Shown: positions 22,966-35,816, counted from the stretch's first letter. The stretch is 64,000 nt of DNA from Salvelinus alpinus (GCF_045679555.1 NC_092091.1:70856963-70920962); one strand, 5' to 3'. The notes: a model not told the origin generated them from the sequence alone. Numbers and translations are program-made.

Positions 22966-24094
22966 TGACCACTCCCCCCCGAGCACCAGCTCTCTTAAGC
23001 ACGCCAACATACACCCCCGGCCCTCCACTCCGTATCGAGCAGTCAGCAAAAACCTCCCAAATTCCTCATTACTCACGAAACATCCGCAATACACTTAGCT
23101 TGATTTGCTCCGAGGATGCATGATCAGTCGGAGCGTGGGACGTGCACACTCGCCCGGTGCACGCCGGGGCACATTTAACCCACTGTTACACTATTAGAGG
23201 AGTGACTTGCGTAACTTAGGTTCTCTGTCTCGTATTAGTGCAGTGTTGCAGATTGAGATGGGGTTTGATTGGTTGGGTGATGTCTTTTTGAGGTGGTGTC
23301 TGTCGTGCGTTCTCATTGGAAGACAGATGGTGTGGAAGAAAGATCTGGCTCAGGTGAAAATAACACACTTTATTTCAACGTTTTGCTTCCTGTACATGCT
23401 GCTTTGGGAAATGCCTATTCAAGGGCCATTGGAATAGTTTGACACTTGCATGCCTGTCATTTATTAATATGCTATTTAATGTGTCTCGCTTTGCAGTTTT
23501 TTATTTTATTGTAATCATCTTTATCAGCTTTATAAGAGGCTAAAGTCATTTCAAGGACATTTATGAGACACTTCTCTCAAAAGGCTTGTTAAAGGTGTCC
23601 TATAGGGGTTTGGCTATAGCACTTACAGGATCATTATAGAAGTACAACGTTACATAACAGTGTGTGTGATCACCACCACAGGCTTTAAATCTCAACTGCT
23701 TCAAGTTCAAGAGCTCTTAATTGTTTAAAAATTCATGACCTGTTAATATTTATTTACCATTTTATGAGTCTTTTTATTTGATTTGAAATAAAGATCTTAA
23801 ATGGCTTTTGTTACTCGGGTGATATATCTATCTGACTGATCTTTACAGTTGTATTGCTACACTTAGTCATCATGGGTGTTGAGGAAATATGGGGGTTGAT
23901 ATCCTGATAGGTATCTGTACTGATAGGCCTAGGACTCATGGCTACTGAAAAGAGAAGGGTTCATCTATAGGATTGGCCCGACTTTGTCATTCCCATAGCT
24001 GGGCTGCACTCGACAAGGATTTTACTGCCCTCATGCTCTTATTAGTAGATGGGTTAGCAGAAACATGCAACTCTTAGAATGAAGAATGTTATTT

Positions 24095-24366
24095 AAGCAA
24101 TAAGGCCCGAGGGGGTGTGGTATATGGCCAATTTACCACGGCTAAGGACTGTTCTTAAGCACGACGCAACGCTGAGTGCCTGGATACAGACCTTAGCCGT
24201 GGTATATTGGCCATATACCAACAAACCCCCAAGGTGACTTATTGCTATTATAGACTGGTCACCAACATAATAAGAGCAGTAAAAATAAATGTTTTGTCAT
24301 ACCCGTGATATACCATGGCTGTCAGCCAATCAGCATTCAGGGCTTGAACTGCCCAGTTTATAATAG
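24095..24366. mobile_element. Palindromic MITE (ggtatatggccaa family)
   Basis: The left arm runs aagcaataaggcccgagg...ggtatatggcca...ccacggctaagg. The right arm is its near-complement, with ccttagccgtggtatattgg followed by ccatataccaac and gtgacttattgct. Together they form a roughly 150-bp hairpin at 24095-24246. The remaining part to cagtttataata at about 24365 belongs to the same widespread fish element. Confidence 0.75.
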
Positions 24367-25182
24367 AGGATAAGTCATTGTGGTTTTGTTAAATTACATG
24401 TTAGAGCATTATTTTGGTATGATTTATGAGTAAAGGCCCAACTGTCTTTGATAAACATGCCAGAATATTGCTGCTGCACAGTCGTTCTGGCTAACACTAG
24501 TTCATCTGTTGCACTGTGAACGTGTGTATCTAGTGCAGTGGAGCAAACGGGACACAAACCATACTGCTAATCCACCAGGAAGAGTGATGCATCTGATACT
24601 GGAGAGGAAGAGGAGGATTTCATCTCAGCGCAAATGGTTTATTCCCTTTGCTACGTCTCAGCCCCCCCCCCCCTTGAACTTATCTCCAGCAGTACCAACG
24701 GACCAACCCAACACTTTTTGATGGTTATCGTTGCGTAGGTAATATTCTCTCTGGTTGAAGAAGGATGTAGAAGGGGGGTGTTTGCGTTATGGCTGACGTT
24801 TGATGCAGGGAAGGTGTGTGTGTGTGTGTGTGTTGGGAGGGGAGGGGAGCAATGCTGTGTAGGTGAGTGGTCTGTCCGTGATGGCGGCCTTGGATGGATG
24901 GATGGGGAGTAGGGTTATAAGCAGGCCTTGGGTGGCTGGAATATTGGCTAGAAGCGTCGATGAGATCTCAAGCACGCACGTAAACACACACACACACGTC
25001 ACACACCCACACCCCTCAGAGTGCAGGTAGTGATGGATTGCCATACCTTCCAGGTGTGAGTCTCTGCAACGCCCCAATATTCCCTCAGAATGACGTGACA
25101 GGCAATATATAACCCATCAGTTAAGGCTGACTGCACCGCTGCTGAAACTTTCTTTCTCCTTTTTCCAGGCAGGAGAACTGGG

Positions 25183-25299
25183 CCGTGTCCCAAATGCACC
25201 TTATTCCCTACTTGGTGCGCTACTTTTGACTAGAGGCCAATTGGCCCTGTTCAAAAGGGATGTACTATATAGAGAATAGGTTGCCATTTGGGACGCAGC
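25183..25299. mobile_element. Foldback MITE (gtgcactat family, second copy)
   Basis: The left arm gtgtcccaaatgcaccttat pairs with the right arm ataggttgccatttgggacg, with an internal ggtgcgctacttttgact. It is related to the copy at 19042-19140. Confidence 0.72.
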
Positions 25300-26097
25300 C
25301 GTGGAGAGTGGCCCAGAATCTGTGACTGGCTCTCCTACCTAGGCTACACTTTGGTTGGTTCTGACAGCTTGAGTTTCTTTCCTTTTTTTTGTTCTCCACA
25401 TCCTTCCTCTTTTACCTTTTGTCTGCCTCCACTTAAGAGTGTAAAGAAATTCATCAAGGTATTTTTTTCTCCCTTTTAAGCGTTTAATTTCAAGATGTTA
25501 GGACATGATGAAGGGGCCTATCTAGACAGTAGCAGCCTGCTTTGCCTTGATGTGGCGTTGCTGTGTTTTGTGGCAGCAGGAACTTTGGGGAGGATAAAAA
25601 AAGAAAAACAAATTGTTTGACCTTAGCTTGTACTTGAGTTTCAGTTTGGGTTGCAGTTGTTGCGGCGTGTGGAATGTGTTTTTAATTACAGTTGAGAGGC
25701 AGCGCGTTGGGAGAGACTGCTAGCTTAGTGTCAACGAGAGGGCGCGTGTGTGTGTGTGTCCCCACATGTGTATCTATAGCTTTGTGTGTGTTGTATTTTA
25801 TTAACAGAACACCAGGGCTGTCAGGATTGACTCCTCCAAAGGATTGCAGCAGTTGTTGGAAGGTGGCCTGGTTCCCAGTCAGTCTAGCCGTTAATAAATA
25901 ATGGCTGTGTCAGGGTAACGTATGGATGGGGCTGTGTGTTATAATGAGGCGTTCTGGAGCAGAGCACATCAGGCAGCCTAGCAGAACACTACTCTCCCCA
26001 CACTGCTATTCACTTCAGTTCAGCCTCCCCTGGTGAGAGTGTGGAGGGGAAGGAGGTCTGCCCAGTGACAATGAACTATGTGTGTCTCCTGAGAAGC

Positions 26098-26205
26098 TTC
26101 TGTCTCTGTCTGTCTGTCTCTGTCTGTCTCTCTCTGTGTGTGTGTCTGTCACTGTGTCTGTCGCTGTGTCTGTCTCGCTGTGTCTCTGTGTCTGTCTCTC
26201 TCTGC
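26098..26205. repeat. (TGTC/TCTG)n tract
   Basis: Degenerate tetranucleotide-like run of tgtctgtctctg type, giving spurious Cys/Leu/Ser-rich frames. Confidence 0.7.
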
Positions 26206-26559
26206 TCTGATTTTTCAGACACTTCACACATTTTCCCCAGCCTCTTGTTTTCATCCCTAGCGCAGTTTCTTTTTCTTTGAGCGAGAGGGAGGGAGAGAAA
26301 GTAGTAAAGTTCCTTGAATATTCTGTTCAGTCAGAAGCATTAAGAGAGAGTGTGTGGCCGAGCAGGGAGTTAGTACTGCTCAGAAATTGTCTGGCGTAAT
26401 TACGGCTGAATTAAGTTTCATGACCGTAGCGGTGGGGAAAAGTGTGTGTGTGTGTGTGTGTGTTTGGGGAAGAGAAGGGGAGATTGTAAGAGAAGGTTAG
26501 TGCCAGACATGTCTCAAGGGAACCAGGGCACATTTGCAATCACCCCAAGTTCAAAAGGG

Positions 26560-26880
26560 TAATTTATTCACCGTCTGTGGTTAAAGTAGGGCTGCTCTGA
26601 ATGCCAGTGGGATTCTTCCTCCCGGAAGCAGCCGCCGCTGCTGAGTCGTGTAGAGAGAGCGGGAGGGCGGTAGAGACGGAAGAGACACTATTTTCATTTT
26701 CTCTCTCTTCTCTTTTCCCCTCTGTTCGGCTCTCCTAGATGTTGTTGTTTCAAGCCCGGCCCTGGGTGGCGTCTTTTAGCGCACGCCGGCGAGCATATTT
26801 CACTTTTACGCTCATTCGCATTGACGTGCGGGCGTTGATTGAATTTGAGGTGCTGCGGCGTGGCCCATTATCGTCCTCAT
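26560..26880. other. Candidate conserved non-coding segment
   Basis: Complex, CpG-rich sequence (tttagcgcacgccggcgagc, cgctcattcgcattgacgtg) just before the long GT tract, with one short CT-rich interruption at 26698-26722. No repeat identity was recognised. Confidence 0.35.
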
Positions 26881-26949
26881 CGTCTTGAGTGGTTTATCTC
26901 TGGACCCTACCAATGCTACACTCTGCTCTGTGTGACGCCTGCCTGCCGG

Positions 26950-27130
<181 letters not shown>

Positions 27131-27264
27131 CATTAGACTGTGAATGTGAGAAAGAGAAAGGGAGGAGTGATGTGTTTGGGTGCTATCTGGTGAGTGTTAT
27201 CACAACAGCCCTGACAGACTATCAGAACAGGGGGGTTGATTATGAGTCAGCAGCCCTCTACCTC

Positions 27265-27435
27265 TCACCCCCCTCCTCCCCTTTTCAACTCTCCTCCCCC
27301 TTCTTTCCTCCCCTTTTCAACTCTCTTCCTCCCCCTCATCCCCTTTTCAACCCTCCTCCCCCTTCTCTCCTCCCCTTTTCAACTCTCTTCCTCCCCCTCA
27401 TCCCCTTTTCAACCCTCCTCCTCTCACCCCTCCTC
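27265..27435. repeat. Pyrimidine-rich minisatellite (ctccccttttcaactctc)
   Basis: Three to four copies of a 46-65 bp composite unit containing tcctccccttttcaactctc and ctccccctcatccccttttc. It is polypyrimidine on the plus strand. Confidence 0.8.
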
Positions 27436-27734
27436 CCTTCCTCCTCAATCAGGACTCGCCAGACCCCCACCATTAACTACACTGCCATGGCCAATCAGCA
27501 TCAGCTGTCATCAGGACCTCACTGTATCCTTCTAGGAGAGGAAGGCCAGACTAGTGCAAATCTCAATTTTTGGGGTCGCATACATATATTTAGCTAATTT
27601 TATTGCAGGTTTAGCAAAATGCTTGTGTTCCTAGCTCCAACAGTGCAATAATATCTAACAATACACATATTAAAAAGTACAATTATGGAATTTAGAAATA
27701 AAGAAATATTAGGAAGAGTCCGGAGTATACATAT

Positions 27735-28260
27735 ATTTATACCACAGCATTGTTGAATACTTGTTTCTGATTGGATAGAATGGTTGACGAGACAAACTTT
27801 TCTATCTCAGCCAGGCAAAATCATGCATTATCAGCTTATTGTTATGGATGTATCCAAATGAATGTGAATAGAAAACAGCTACTTTGCTGTTATTCTGGCT
27901 GCAGATGTCGTGACTGTGTACCTAGTTAGCAGCACGCAAGGGATAAGAACGTTGCCATGAACAAAGAAAGAACGACTTGGTCGCTAATGTAAATGACGAA
28001 CGAACGATTGCTTCGTGTTTCTAGCAACCAAAAGATGAGAAGGTATACATTGTATTTCTACGGGTGAATGCGTGCTTTCATATGGTTTTCTTTGGTACGT
28101 GGTATAAACGGGATAAACTCCTCCTTTCTGTACATTACCTTGGAAAAATGAACTCTGTACAGGGACGAGGCTCTGCGTCATCCAATATTTCCAAGGTAAT
28201 GTACAGAACTTCAGCCTTTATCCCTTACATATTTATCATGGGGATGTATAGACATTATGG
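27735..28260. mobile_element. DNA element nested in the LINE 3' UTR, with a 34-bp hairpin
   Basis: This interrupts LINE sequence on both sides. Near its right end, ggataaactcctcctttctg plus tacattaccttggaaa (28111-28144) is mirrored by tttccaaggtaatgtacaga and the following ttcagcctttatcc (28188-28223). The whole segment resembles a repeat that I recognise from salmonids. Exact termini were not resolved. Confidence 0.55.
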
Positions 28261-28990
28261 ATAGAATATGTAGTATATCTGTAGAATACGTAGGATTGAA
28301 TGGTATATGTACAGCAATAGTTAAATAGGATGGCCTTGACTAGAATACCTATACATATGAAATGAGTAAAACACTACATAAACATGATTAAAATGACCAG
28401 TGTTCCATGTCTATGTACATAGGGCAGCAGCCTCTAAGGTGCAGGGTTGAGTGCCGGGTGGTAGCCAGCTAGTGCCAGTGACTAAAGTTCAGGGTACTGT
28501 ACTGGGCGGAGGCCAGCTAGTGGGGACTATTTAACAGTCTGATGGCCTTGAGATGGAAGCTGTTTTTCCAGTCTCTTTGTCCCAGCTTTAATGAACCTGT
28601 ATTGACCTTGCCTTCTGGATGGTAGCGGGGTAAACAGGCCGTGACTCGGGCGGCTGAGGTCCTTGATGATCTTCTTGGCCTTCCTGTGACACCGGGTGCT
28701 GTAGATGTCCTGGGGGGCAGGCAGTGTGCCCCCGGTGATGCGTTGGGCTGACCACACTGCCCTCTGTAGAGCCCTGTGGTTGCGGACGGTGTAGTTGCTC
28801 TACCACGTGGTGATACAGCCCGACAGAGTGCTCTCAGTGGTGCATCTGTAAAAATTTGAGGGTCTTAGGGGCCAAGACAAATTTCTTTAGCCTCGTGAAG
28901 TCCATGATCAGCTCCTTCGCTTTGTTGAGGGGGAGGCCCTCACCTCCTCCCTGTAGGCTGTCCTGTTGTTGATGTTGTTAGTAGTCCAGC

Positions 28991-29749
28991 CTACCACTGT
29001 TGTATCCTCTGCAAACGTGATGATTGAGTTGGAGACATGCATGGCCACGCAGTCATGTGTAAACAAGGAGTACAGGAGGGGGCTGAGCCGCACCCTTGTG
29101 GGGGTCCCCTGTGTTGAGGATCAGTGGAGTTGTTGTTTACCTTCACCACCTGGGGACGGCCTGTCAGGAAGTCCAGGAACCAGTTGCACAGGGCGGGGTT
29201 CAGACCCAGGGCCCAAAACTTAATGATGAGCTTGGATGGTACTATGGTTTTGAAGGTTGAGCTGTAGTCAATGAACAGCATTCTTCCATAGGTATTCCTC
29301 TTGTACAGATGGGATAGGGCAGTGTGCAGTGCGATGGTGATCGCGTCATCAATGGATCTATTGGTGCGGTATGCAAATTGCAGTGGGGTGTCAGGTAAGG
29401 TGGAGGTGATATGATCCTTAACTAGTCTCTCAAAGCACTTCAGGATGACAGAAGTGAGTGCTACGGGGCAGTAGTCATTTAGTTCAGTTACCTTTGCTTT
29501 CCTGGGTACAGGAACAATGGTGGACATCTTGAAGCAAGTGGGGACAACCGACTGGGATAGGGAGAGATTGAATATGTTTGTAAACACTCCAGCCAGCTGG
29601 TCTGCGCATGCTCCGAGGACGCGGCTAGGGATGCCGTTTGGGACGGCAGCCTTGCGAGGGTTAACACGCTTAAATGTCTTACTCACATCGTCCATTGAGA
29701 TGGAGAGCTCACAATCCTCGGGAGTTGCCGTGACCCGCGTCGGTGGCAC
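28991..29749 (-). pseudogene. LINE family A reverse transcriptase fragment
   Basis: A 252-codon open frame contains the N-terminal and palm parts of a non-LTR RT. Landmarks are VPRKAKVTELNDYCPVALTS (fingers), LQFAYRTNRSIDDAI, the motif A stretch FIDYSS and [13 protein letters not shown] frameshift near 29080 takes the frame off the RT before the catalytic FADD motif. It has no host function. Confidence 0.88.
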
Positions 29750-30535
29750 TGTTTTCCTTGAAGTGGGTGAAGGTGTTTAGCTTGTCCGGGAGCAAGACGT
29801 CAGTGTCCGCGACGTGGCTGGTTTTCCCTTTATAATCCGTGATTGTCTGGAGCCCCTGCCACATACGTCTTGTGTCTGTGCCGTTGAATTGCGACTTCAC
29901 TTTGTCTCACTTTGACTTCACTTTTTCTGTCGTTTTGCTTGTCTGGTTGCCTTATGGAGGGCATAACTGTACTGTTTGTACTTGACCATCGTCCCAGTCA
30001 CCTTGACGTGGTTAAATGTGGTGGTTCACGCTTTCAGCTTTGCGCGAATCTATCCACGGTTTCTGGTTAGGGTAGGTTTTAATAGTCACAATGGGAACAA
30101 CATCCCCTAGACACTTCCTCATTAACTCAATGTTATTCTGAGGCAACCCGGAACATATCCCAGTCCGTGTGATCTCTGACTTCCTGTCTCCCCCATGTCC
30201 CTTTTTAAAGATATTTACCTGAACTCTGTGGCTCTGCTTTAAATGTCGGGGCCTTTCCAGTTTGGGGGTTTGGAGTCATTTGGATTTTTCAGGGGAGTTG
30301 TGAATCTCTTCACTCGGTTAAACTCCAACCCAGTAGTGGCTCGCATTGTGTTCCTTACCTGTGTGTTATTGTAGCTAGGTAGTTATGCATGCTCCGCTGG
30401 CGGCGTCAGAGTGCCAGTGGTGTTGACGTGAGGCTGAGCCGCTGCGTTACCCTGGCTTGATATGAGGTGAAACCTCAGTGTTCCGCCGGGGACAGGGGAG
30501 CAACACGATCAGCCCCCCTCACCCTCCTTTTCCCT

Positions 30536-30775
30536 TTCTCTCTACTCTGCTCTCTCTCTCTCTACTCTGCTCTCTCTCTCTCTACTCTGCTCTCTCTCTC
30601 TCTACTCTGCTCTCTCTCTCTCTCTCTGCTCTCTCTCACTCTGCTCTCTCTCTCTCTGCTCTCTCACACGCTGTGTCATTCTGTTTCGTTTCTCCATCTC
30701 TTTCTCTCCCTCCCTCATCTTATTTCTCTTATCTGTCTCCATTTATCTACCCCCCCTCTCTCTCTCTCTGCCTCC
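30536..30775. repeat. (TCTC)n tract with a 20-bp sub-repeat
   Basis: Four tandem copies of tctactctgctctctctctc are followed by degenerate CT-rich sequence. The Leu/Ser-rich frames covering it are artefacts. Confidence 0.85.
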
Positions 30776-31099
30776 TTTCTCTCTGGCGGTGGGTTGATGG
30801 AGTGATTTCGATGGGATGCTGCGGAGGCAGGCGGGGGAGCGAGGAGACGTGGAGCTGTGCTAATTGAGCTGCCTTTGTGCCTGGTCACTGCAGTGAGCCA
30901 AGGCAAGGGACCTGGGAGAACGAGGGAATCTGAGAACGCACACATACTCTGTCTCAGACACACAATGCAAGCAGCACTCAAGAGTCCCCACCGCCAAATA
31001 GATCGATAGCGCAGGACTTAACAAAACGGAGACATGGCGAGCGCCCACATCAGGGTCATTATTGTGGAGAGTGGAGCATCACACTTCCATCCAGGGACT

Positions 31100-33165
31100 G
31101 ATCAATGACCGAATATATGGATCAACATAAACATCTTACCCTCCTTTCTCTCACTGCCTCAGCCTTCTACCTAACAAACTGTCATGTTTCTGGACTAGGG
31201 AAGCTTATACCTTTTGCACAATATCGTGCCGACCCAAAGCAAACTGTGTTCGCTCGATAATTTATTTTAGCAGTGTCCCTTTTTAAATTTTTTTTTGCAT
31301 GGTTCAAGTGACTTTGGTATATGTGTAACCCGGCTAGCTCAGTGCAGCGTGGTTTGGCATGGCTCGTTGGGCTGTCATGTGAAATGCCCTCTGTTAAAGT
31401 ATCATGTTTCAGGAGATTGGTGGTGGAGTGAGCTTCAGCACAGGGTTCCATGTTGCTTATTGTTTTTTTCTTGCTCTTAGAATGTAGATCCTGGTTATTG
31501 GACTAATACAGTGCGGCACTCCCATCTATTTCTTTCACATTCTTATTTTGGGGTTTAATTTCAAGGATCTGCTCCTGGTGGAGGTTCTTTCCCATGGCTG
31601 GGCCGCTTCTTAATTACGTGTGAACATGGAAATGCGTCTCGTACTGCAGATTAGTTTTAGGCTCCTCTCCCACTTCTCTCTCTCTCTCTTTCACACTCTA
31701 GCTGTCTGCTTCAGCTCTGTAGCTCTTTCTGTTGCCAAGAATCTCTGTCTCCCTTTCTCCACGTTTCACTCCAAATTTCACACACATTTTCACTCTTTCA
31801 GTTTGTATTAGCCGACATTATTCTGACACTCTCCTTCATTCATAGATAGTTTGAGACGTTTGTGGGAACCATGTGTTTGTAACCTTCACAACCTTGCTAT
31901 ATTCTCTTTCAGTATGTTACGTCAATATTTGTTATAGCATGACACGTTATGATGTTGGCTAACTCTCTGTTACCTGCGTTTGGACCTGGTCCATTCTCCT
32001 GGATTCTGCTGTGTCACGTCCTGACTTCCATTCCCGCCTCTATTCCATCCAGAGGAGAAGCTTTGAGGACATTCAGTAATTTCCATGTTGTCTGTCCAGT
32101 GTTTCATTGAGCCTTTTTGTAAAGCCAACAGGCGACAGTAGCGTCAGCTTGCTAGTACAGAGATGGTGGGAAGTAGATGTGGGGGAATAGGTTCCTGTAA
32201 GTGTGGGGTTTAGCCTGCGTTTTAGCCCACTTCAAATAATGGTAAACAGACTCAACCAAAGAGCAGAGAGGAAAACATCTCAAAATGTGTTAATTGAATA
32301 AATAAATAGATGGTTTGGTTGAACCTTACTAATTGAATAATGTTGCCATAAGTTGTACTTTAAATGCTTTCCTGGTTGGCTGACTGTTACACTGAGGGGG
32401 TGGTAGTCTGTAAATTCCATTAACTGGGCCTGTCAATTAACCTACCTAAAGTGGTAAAGTGGCATTTTTTCAATTAGCCAGCTAAATACTGTAGGAATTT
32501 GTAGGAATGAAATATGTATTTTCTAATTGTACAACTGCTTACTTTCTCTATATACTTTAGGAATTCATACTGTAGGAAAGCGGTGTCTCGCGATTTAATG
32601 TAATGAATGCTTTCCGTCTAATGAGTTGAGACATTACTGTGTTTGTGTGGGTTTTGTAAAGTGGAAAGGGGCAGGTGACATAACGCACCAGAGAGGTTAT
32701 GATGAAACCATTGTGCAGTTGTAACTCATTTTGATTGCCTCGGTTGCTCTAGCATTAGCGTTTACAGGACGTCAATCCTCCTGTTATTGTGGCCTCTAAG
32801 ACAACGTACTGTATTAGTGAGCTTCTCTGAGAATATATTAGAAGCTGTTCTACTATGTAGGCGATGGGGTGTATTGTAATTCCATGGATGAGTAGGCCTG
32901 TATTCAGTGATGTTAGTGTTTGGCCGTATTGATAGAATTGTAGCCTTCCTCCCTCTGCCTCATTGGTTGGACTGACTCACTCGCTGGTACATCAATTAGT
33001 TGGTTGTTGTTACACAAGTGCTTAGCGGTATGCTTGGCCGCTAACCCATCACCTGGTTCACTAACACAGTGCTGGATCTCTACCCATATTCCCTCTTGAG
33101 CTCCGATCTGTGTGACTTTCTAGTGAAACACCTGTTTTCTGGTGGGAAAATGGGCATTTGCATCC
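31100..33165. other. Intronic sequence without recognised features
   Basis: Mostly AT-rich unique-looking DNA with a short CT run at 31672-31692. No open frame with domain content and no clear paired inverted ends were seen. Confidence 0.45.
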
Positions 33166-33169
33166 TTGT

Positions 33170-33607
33170 TTATTGTTTCAATATAATGTTGTATTGTTTC
33201 AATATAATGTTGTATTGTTTCAATATAATGTATTGTTTCAATATAATGTTGTATTGTTTCAATATAATGTTGTATTGTTTCAATATGATGTTGTATTGTT
33301 GTAATGTTTCAATATAATGTTGTATTGTTTCAATATAATGTATTGTTTCAATATAATGTTGTATTGTTGTAATGTTTCAATATAATGTTGTATTGTTTCA
33401 ATATGATGTGTTGTAATGTTTCAATATAATGTTGTATTGTTGTAATGTTTCAATATAATGTTGTATTGTTTCAATATGATGTGTTGTAATGTTTCAATAT
33501 AATGTTGTATTGTTGTAATGTTTCAATATAATGTTGTATTGTTTCAATATGATGTGTTGTTGTAATGTTTCAATATAATGTTGTATTGTTGCAATATAAT
33601 GTTGTGT
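33170..33607. repeat. AT-rich 21-bp minisatellite (tgtttcaatataatgttgtat)
   Basis: About 21 copies of tgtttcaatataatgttgta with variants: 14-15 bp short units lacking the middle, an ATAATG/ATGATG change, and tgttgtaatgtttcaatata spacer forms. Short and long units alternate in a patterned way in the second half. Confidence 0.93.
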
Positions 33608-34069
33608 ACCTGGTATATCTCACATGGCAGTTTTGCTGACAAAATACAGAAGGAAAGTTGAATAAATTGTATGTTGCTGGATCTTTTGTTATATGCATGA
33701 ACGGGTGATTGAATGAATACATAATTTGCGTACCAATATTTAAGCTCATCCCACGTAGGATTATATGACATACTGTATCATAGCAGCAGAATTGGCTAGC
33801 TACTTGTTTTTAATGCAGCCCACATCTTGGTTATTTCAGAGTACCTAGCCCTAAGACACTCATCCACCTCCTCTGTGAAGAGTCAGTGATTATACTCATA
33901 TTGAAATATCACATTTCCCCTCCTCTCTCTTCCACTCCTCTCTGCTCAGAGTAAAGTGATTTTTGGTTTCAATCAGACACCACCGTTTCCGTCGAGCTGA
34001 GAGAAAAAACACACAAAAAACAGCTAATTGGTTATGGGGATTTCCGGGGACTATTTTTTATGTTGTGAA

Positions 34070-34260
34070 TTATAAATGATAGTTGGTTTCCAAAAAGGAA
34101 GTGGCTGTCACTCCAGTGTAGTGGGGCTGGCGCGGCCCCAAATTGAAATGACGCGCTGGTTCCCCCTCACTGCGGCTGGAGCTTCCCGTAATTAAACGCC
34201 TCATTGTTGCATCATGGGAATTTTGGGGTGAATATTTCATCATGGTGTAGTGATTATTTG
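34070..34260. other. Candidate conserved element upstream of the cxxc4 last exon
   Basis: Repeat-free sequence with agcttcccgtaattaaacgc, ttgcatcatgggaattttgg and CpG-rich ggctggcgcggccccaaatt. It lies 380-570 bp before the terminal exon and could be an intronic enhancer or splicing-related element. Inferred only. Confidence 0.3.
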
Positions 34261-34636
34261 GGTGTTTGGTAGGGAGGTGGGTGGTAGGTACTGGAGGTGT
34301 CTTTAACCTCGGGACTCAGAGGAAATTAGACGTGGGGATAACTAAGGTATGTTTGGGTTGAAGAAGTGAGTGGTTTGACTGCTCAGCTGTTGTGCTCTTT
34401 TTACAAACAAAGTGTTCTTTGTGAGAGAAAATAAAGATTCTAAGGTGAAACCCGGGCCACCTTAGACAACATACAGTAGGCCTCCTGGTGCCCCAGTGGC
34501 CTTGTATACTCTACTCACATTTTCTTCCTTGGTTTTAAAATGCTCAAAAGAAGAAAAAGAGAAATGTAGCACTTTTCCGTTCACCTTGGTAACTGTTGCT
34601 AACCGTTTGCCTTTGCTCTTTTCGTTTCTCCTACAG

Positions 34637-34681
34637 AGGACACCAGTCAACAATGGCGAGGCATTCCGGTGGTTCTTTTAG
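34637..34681 (+). CDS. cxxc4: cxxc4 terminal coding segment (last 14 codons)
   Basis: This short segment encodes RTPVNNGEAFRWFF followed by TAG. It is preceded by a pyrimidine-rich acceptor (ttcgtttctcctacag), with exon sequence starting AGG. Exon 1 ends in phase 0 after a Glu codon, so splicing gives SLE-RTPV, matching the human CXXC4 C-terminus (SLERTPV...AEAFRWFF, as I recall it). The AFRWF tail is shared with CXXC5 and is diagnostic for this subfamily. Only 45 nt of this exon are coding; the rest is 3' UTR. Coding exons this short are easily missed by gene finders. Confidence 0.93.
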   Translation, partial: RTPVNNGEAFRWFF

Positions 34682-35154
34682 AGCGCCCGACCTTAGTGAC
34701 ATCAACATGCGGTCGGAGGTCCAGTTAGAACTCTGATGACATCACTGCAGGAAGCACTGGGGGCTCAGAGAACCCAAACAACCTCCCAGTTTTTAAACCA
34801 GGAGGAAGAAACTCTCGAAAGATGAAACGATAAACATTATGGTGTTGGTTTTACTCTGTAATTTCCTTTCCTGTGTAATTATTGTACCTTTTGACAGTAT
34901 CATAATGTCTATTTTCGGTGTATATGAATGTGTTTCAGTGTCGTTTGGCTGTAAAGTTTACAGTCAATCTTATGTAAAGGACTCAATAGACAATCATCAC
35001 CAATACGTCAACAACAAAGATGGCCGCTGCTGGGATTGATCATGTGATCGTCACACACAACCTTGGAGCAATAATCTTTAAAGTTGATTATTCTGCTTGT
35101 GTTTTCCCTTTATTTCCCTTTTCAAATTATTATATCAAAGCTGAATTATTTTGT

Positions 35155-35160
35155 ATTAAA
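35155..35160 (+). terminator. Poly(A) signal ATTAAA, proximal cxxc4 3' end
   Basis: A variant hexamer ATTAAA about 470 nt after the stop codon, with a U-rich then GU-rich downstream element near 35165-35207. This is the standard cleavage-site arrangement. Confidence 0.45.
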
Positions 35161-35573
35161 TTTGTCATTTTTGTTTAATGCTTGCATTTCCTGTTTGTGT
35201 GTGTGCGCCTCTGACTGAGGGAAACTATAAGGTCCTCTTTGGTCAATGTGATGTATCATATAAGTGACACACAATGCCAGAGAGAACGGCATTATTATTT
35301 AGATGCTTTCATTTGGGGTTTCTGTCCGTTTTTGTCCAGCACGTTACGAAACAGGGCACATTGTCTTGTGTAGCGAGTTGTACTTTTGGGGAAAACAAAA
35401 AGGGGCATCGTTGTGTTACAGTTACTGCACAAAGTGGTGGTTGCGAGTCAGACTGCGTTTCTCTGTGGTTTTGATACACTTCAAAGATGGTGTTATGATT
35501 AGCTTTTTCATGTAACTGTTTCGCCTCCTGACCATCTTCTGGTTTTTGTTTGAAATACAAAGGTCATCTTATA

Positions 35574-35816
35574 GGTAACACTATACTTAAATCCTGCAGG
35601 TATAATGCTTCATTACTTATATCCTGCAGGTATATTGCTTCATTACTTGTTATAAGCAGGTATAATGCTTAGTTGCTTGTTTATAAGCAGGTATAATGCT
35701 TTATTGCTTGTTAATAGCAGGTATAATGCTTTATTACTTGTTATAAGCATGTAATATCCGTTAAAGTGTCTTATGAGGTTTATGATATATACTTGCAGAC
35801 TAAGTAAAGTGTTACC
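35574..35816. mobile_element. MITE in the long cxxc4 3' UTR
   Basis: The termini ggtaacact and agtgttacc are inverted. The interior is a tandem of about 27-30 bp (gcaggtataatgcttcatta) in 5 degenerate copies. No clear target duplication was found. Confidence 0.7.

Larger units (their letters stand above)
27573..30172 (-). mobile_element. 5'-truncated LINE, family A (minus strand), decayed
   Basis: The minus strand encodes a reverse transcriptase region at 28991-29749 with the RT palm stretch [12 protein letters not shown] (motif A). The catalytic FADD box is mutated to FAED in the overlapping frame at 28908-29093. C-terminal pieces read FTPLPSRRQGQYRFIKAGTK (28527-28757). Stops and frameshifts split the ORF, and the endonuclease domain is missing. 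The 3' UTR lies at 27573-27735 and 28260-28520, interrupted by another element. It is a non-LTR retrotransposon of L2/CR1/Rex type; the exact clade was not determined. Confidence 0.88.
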
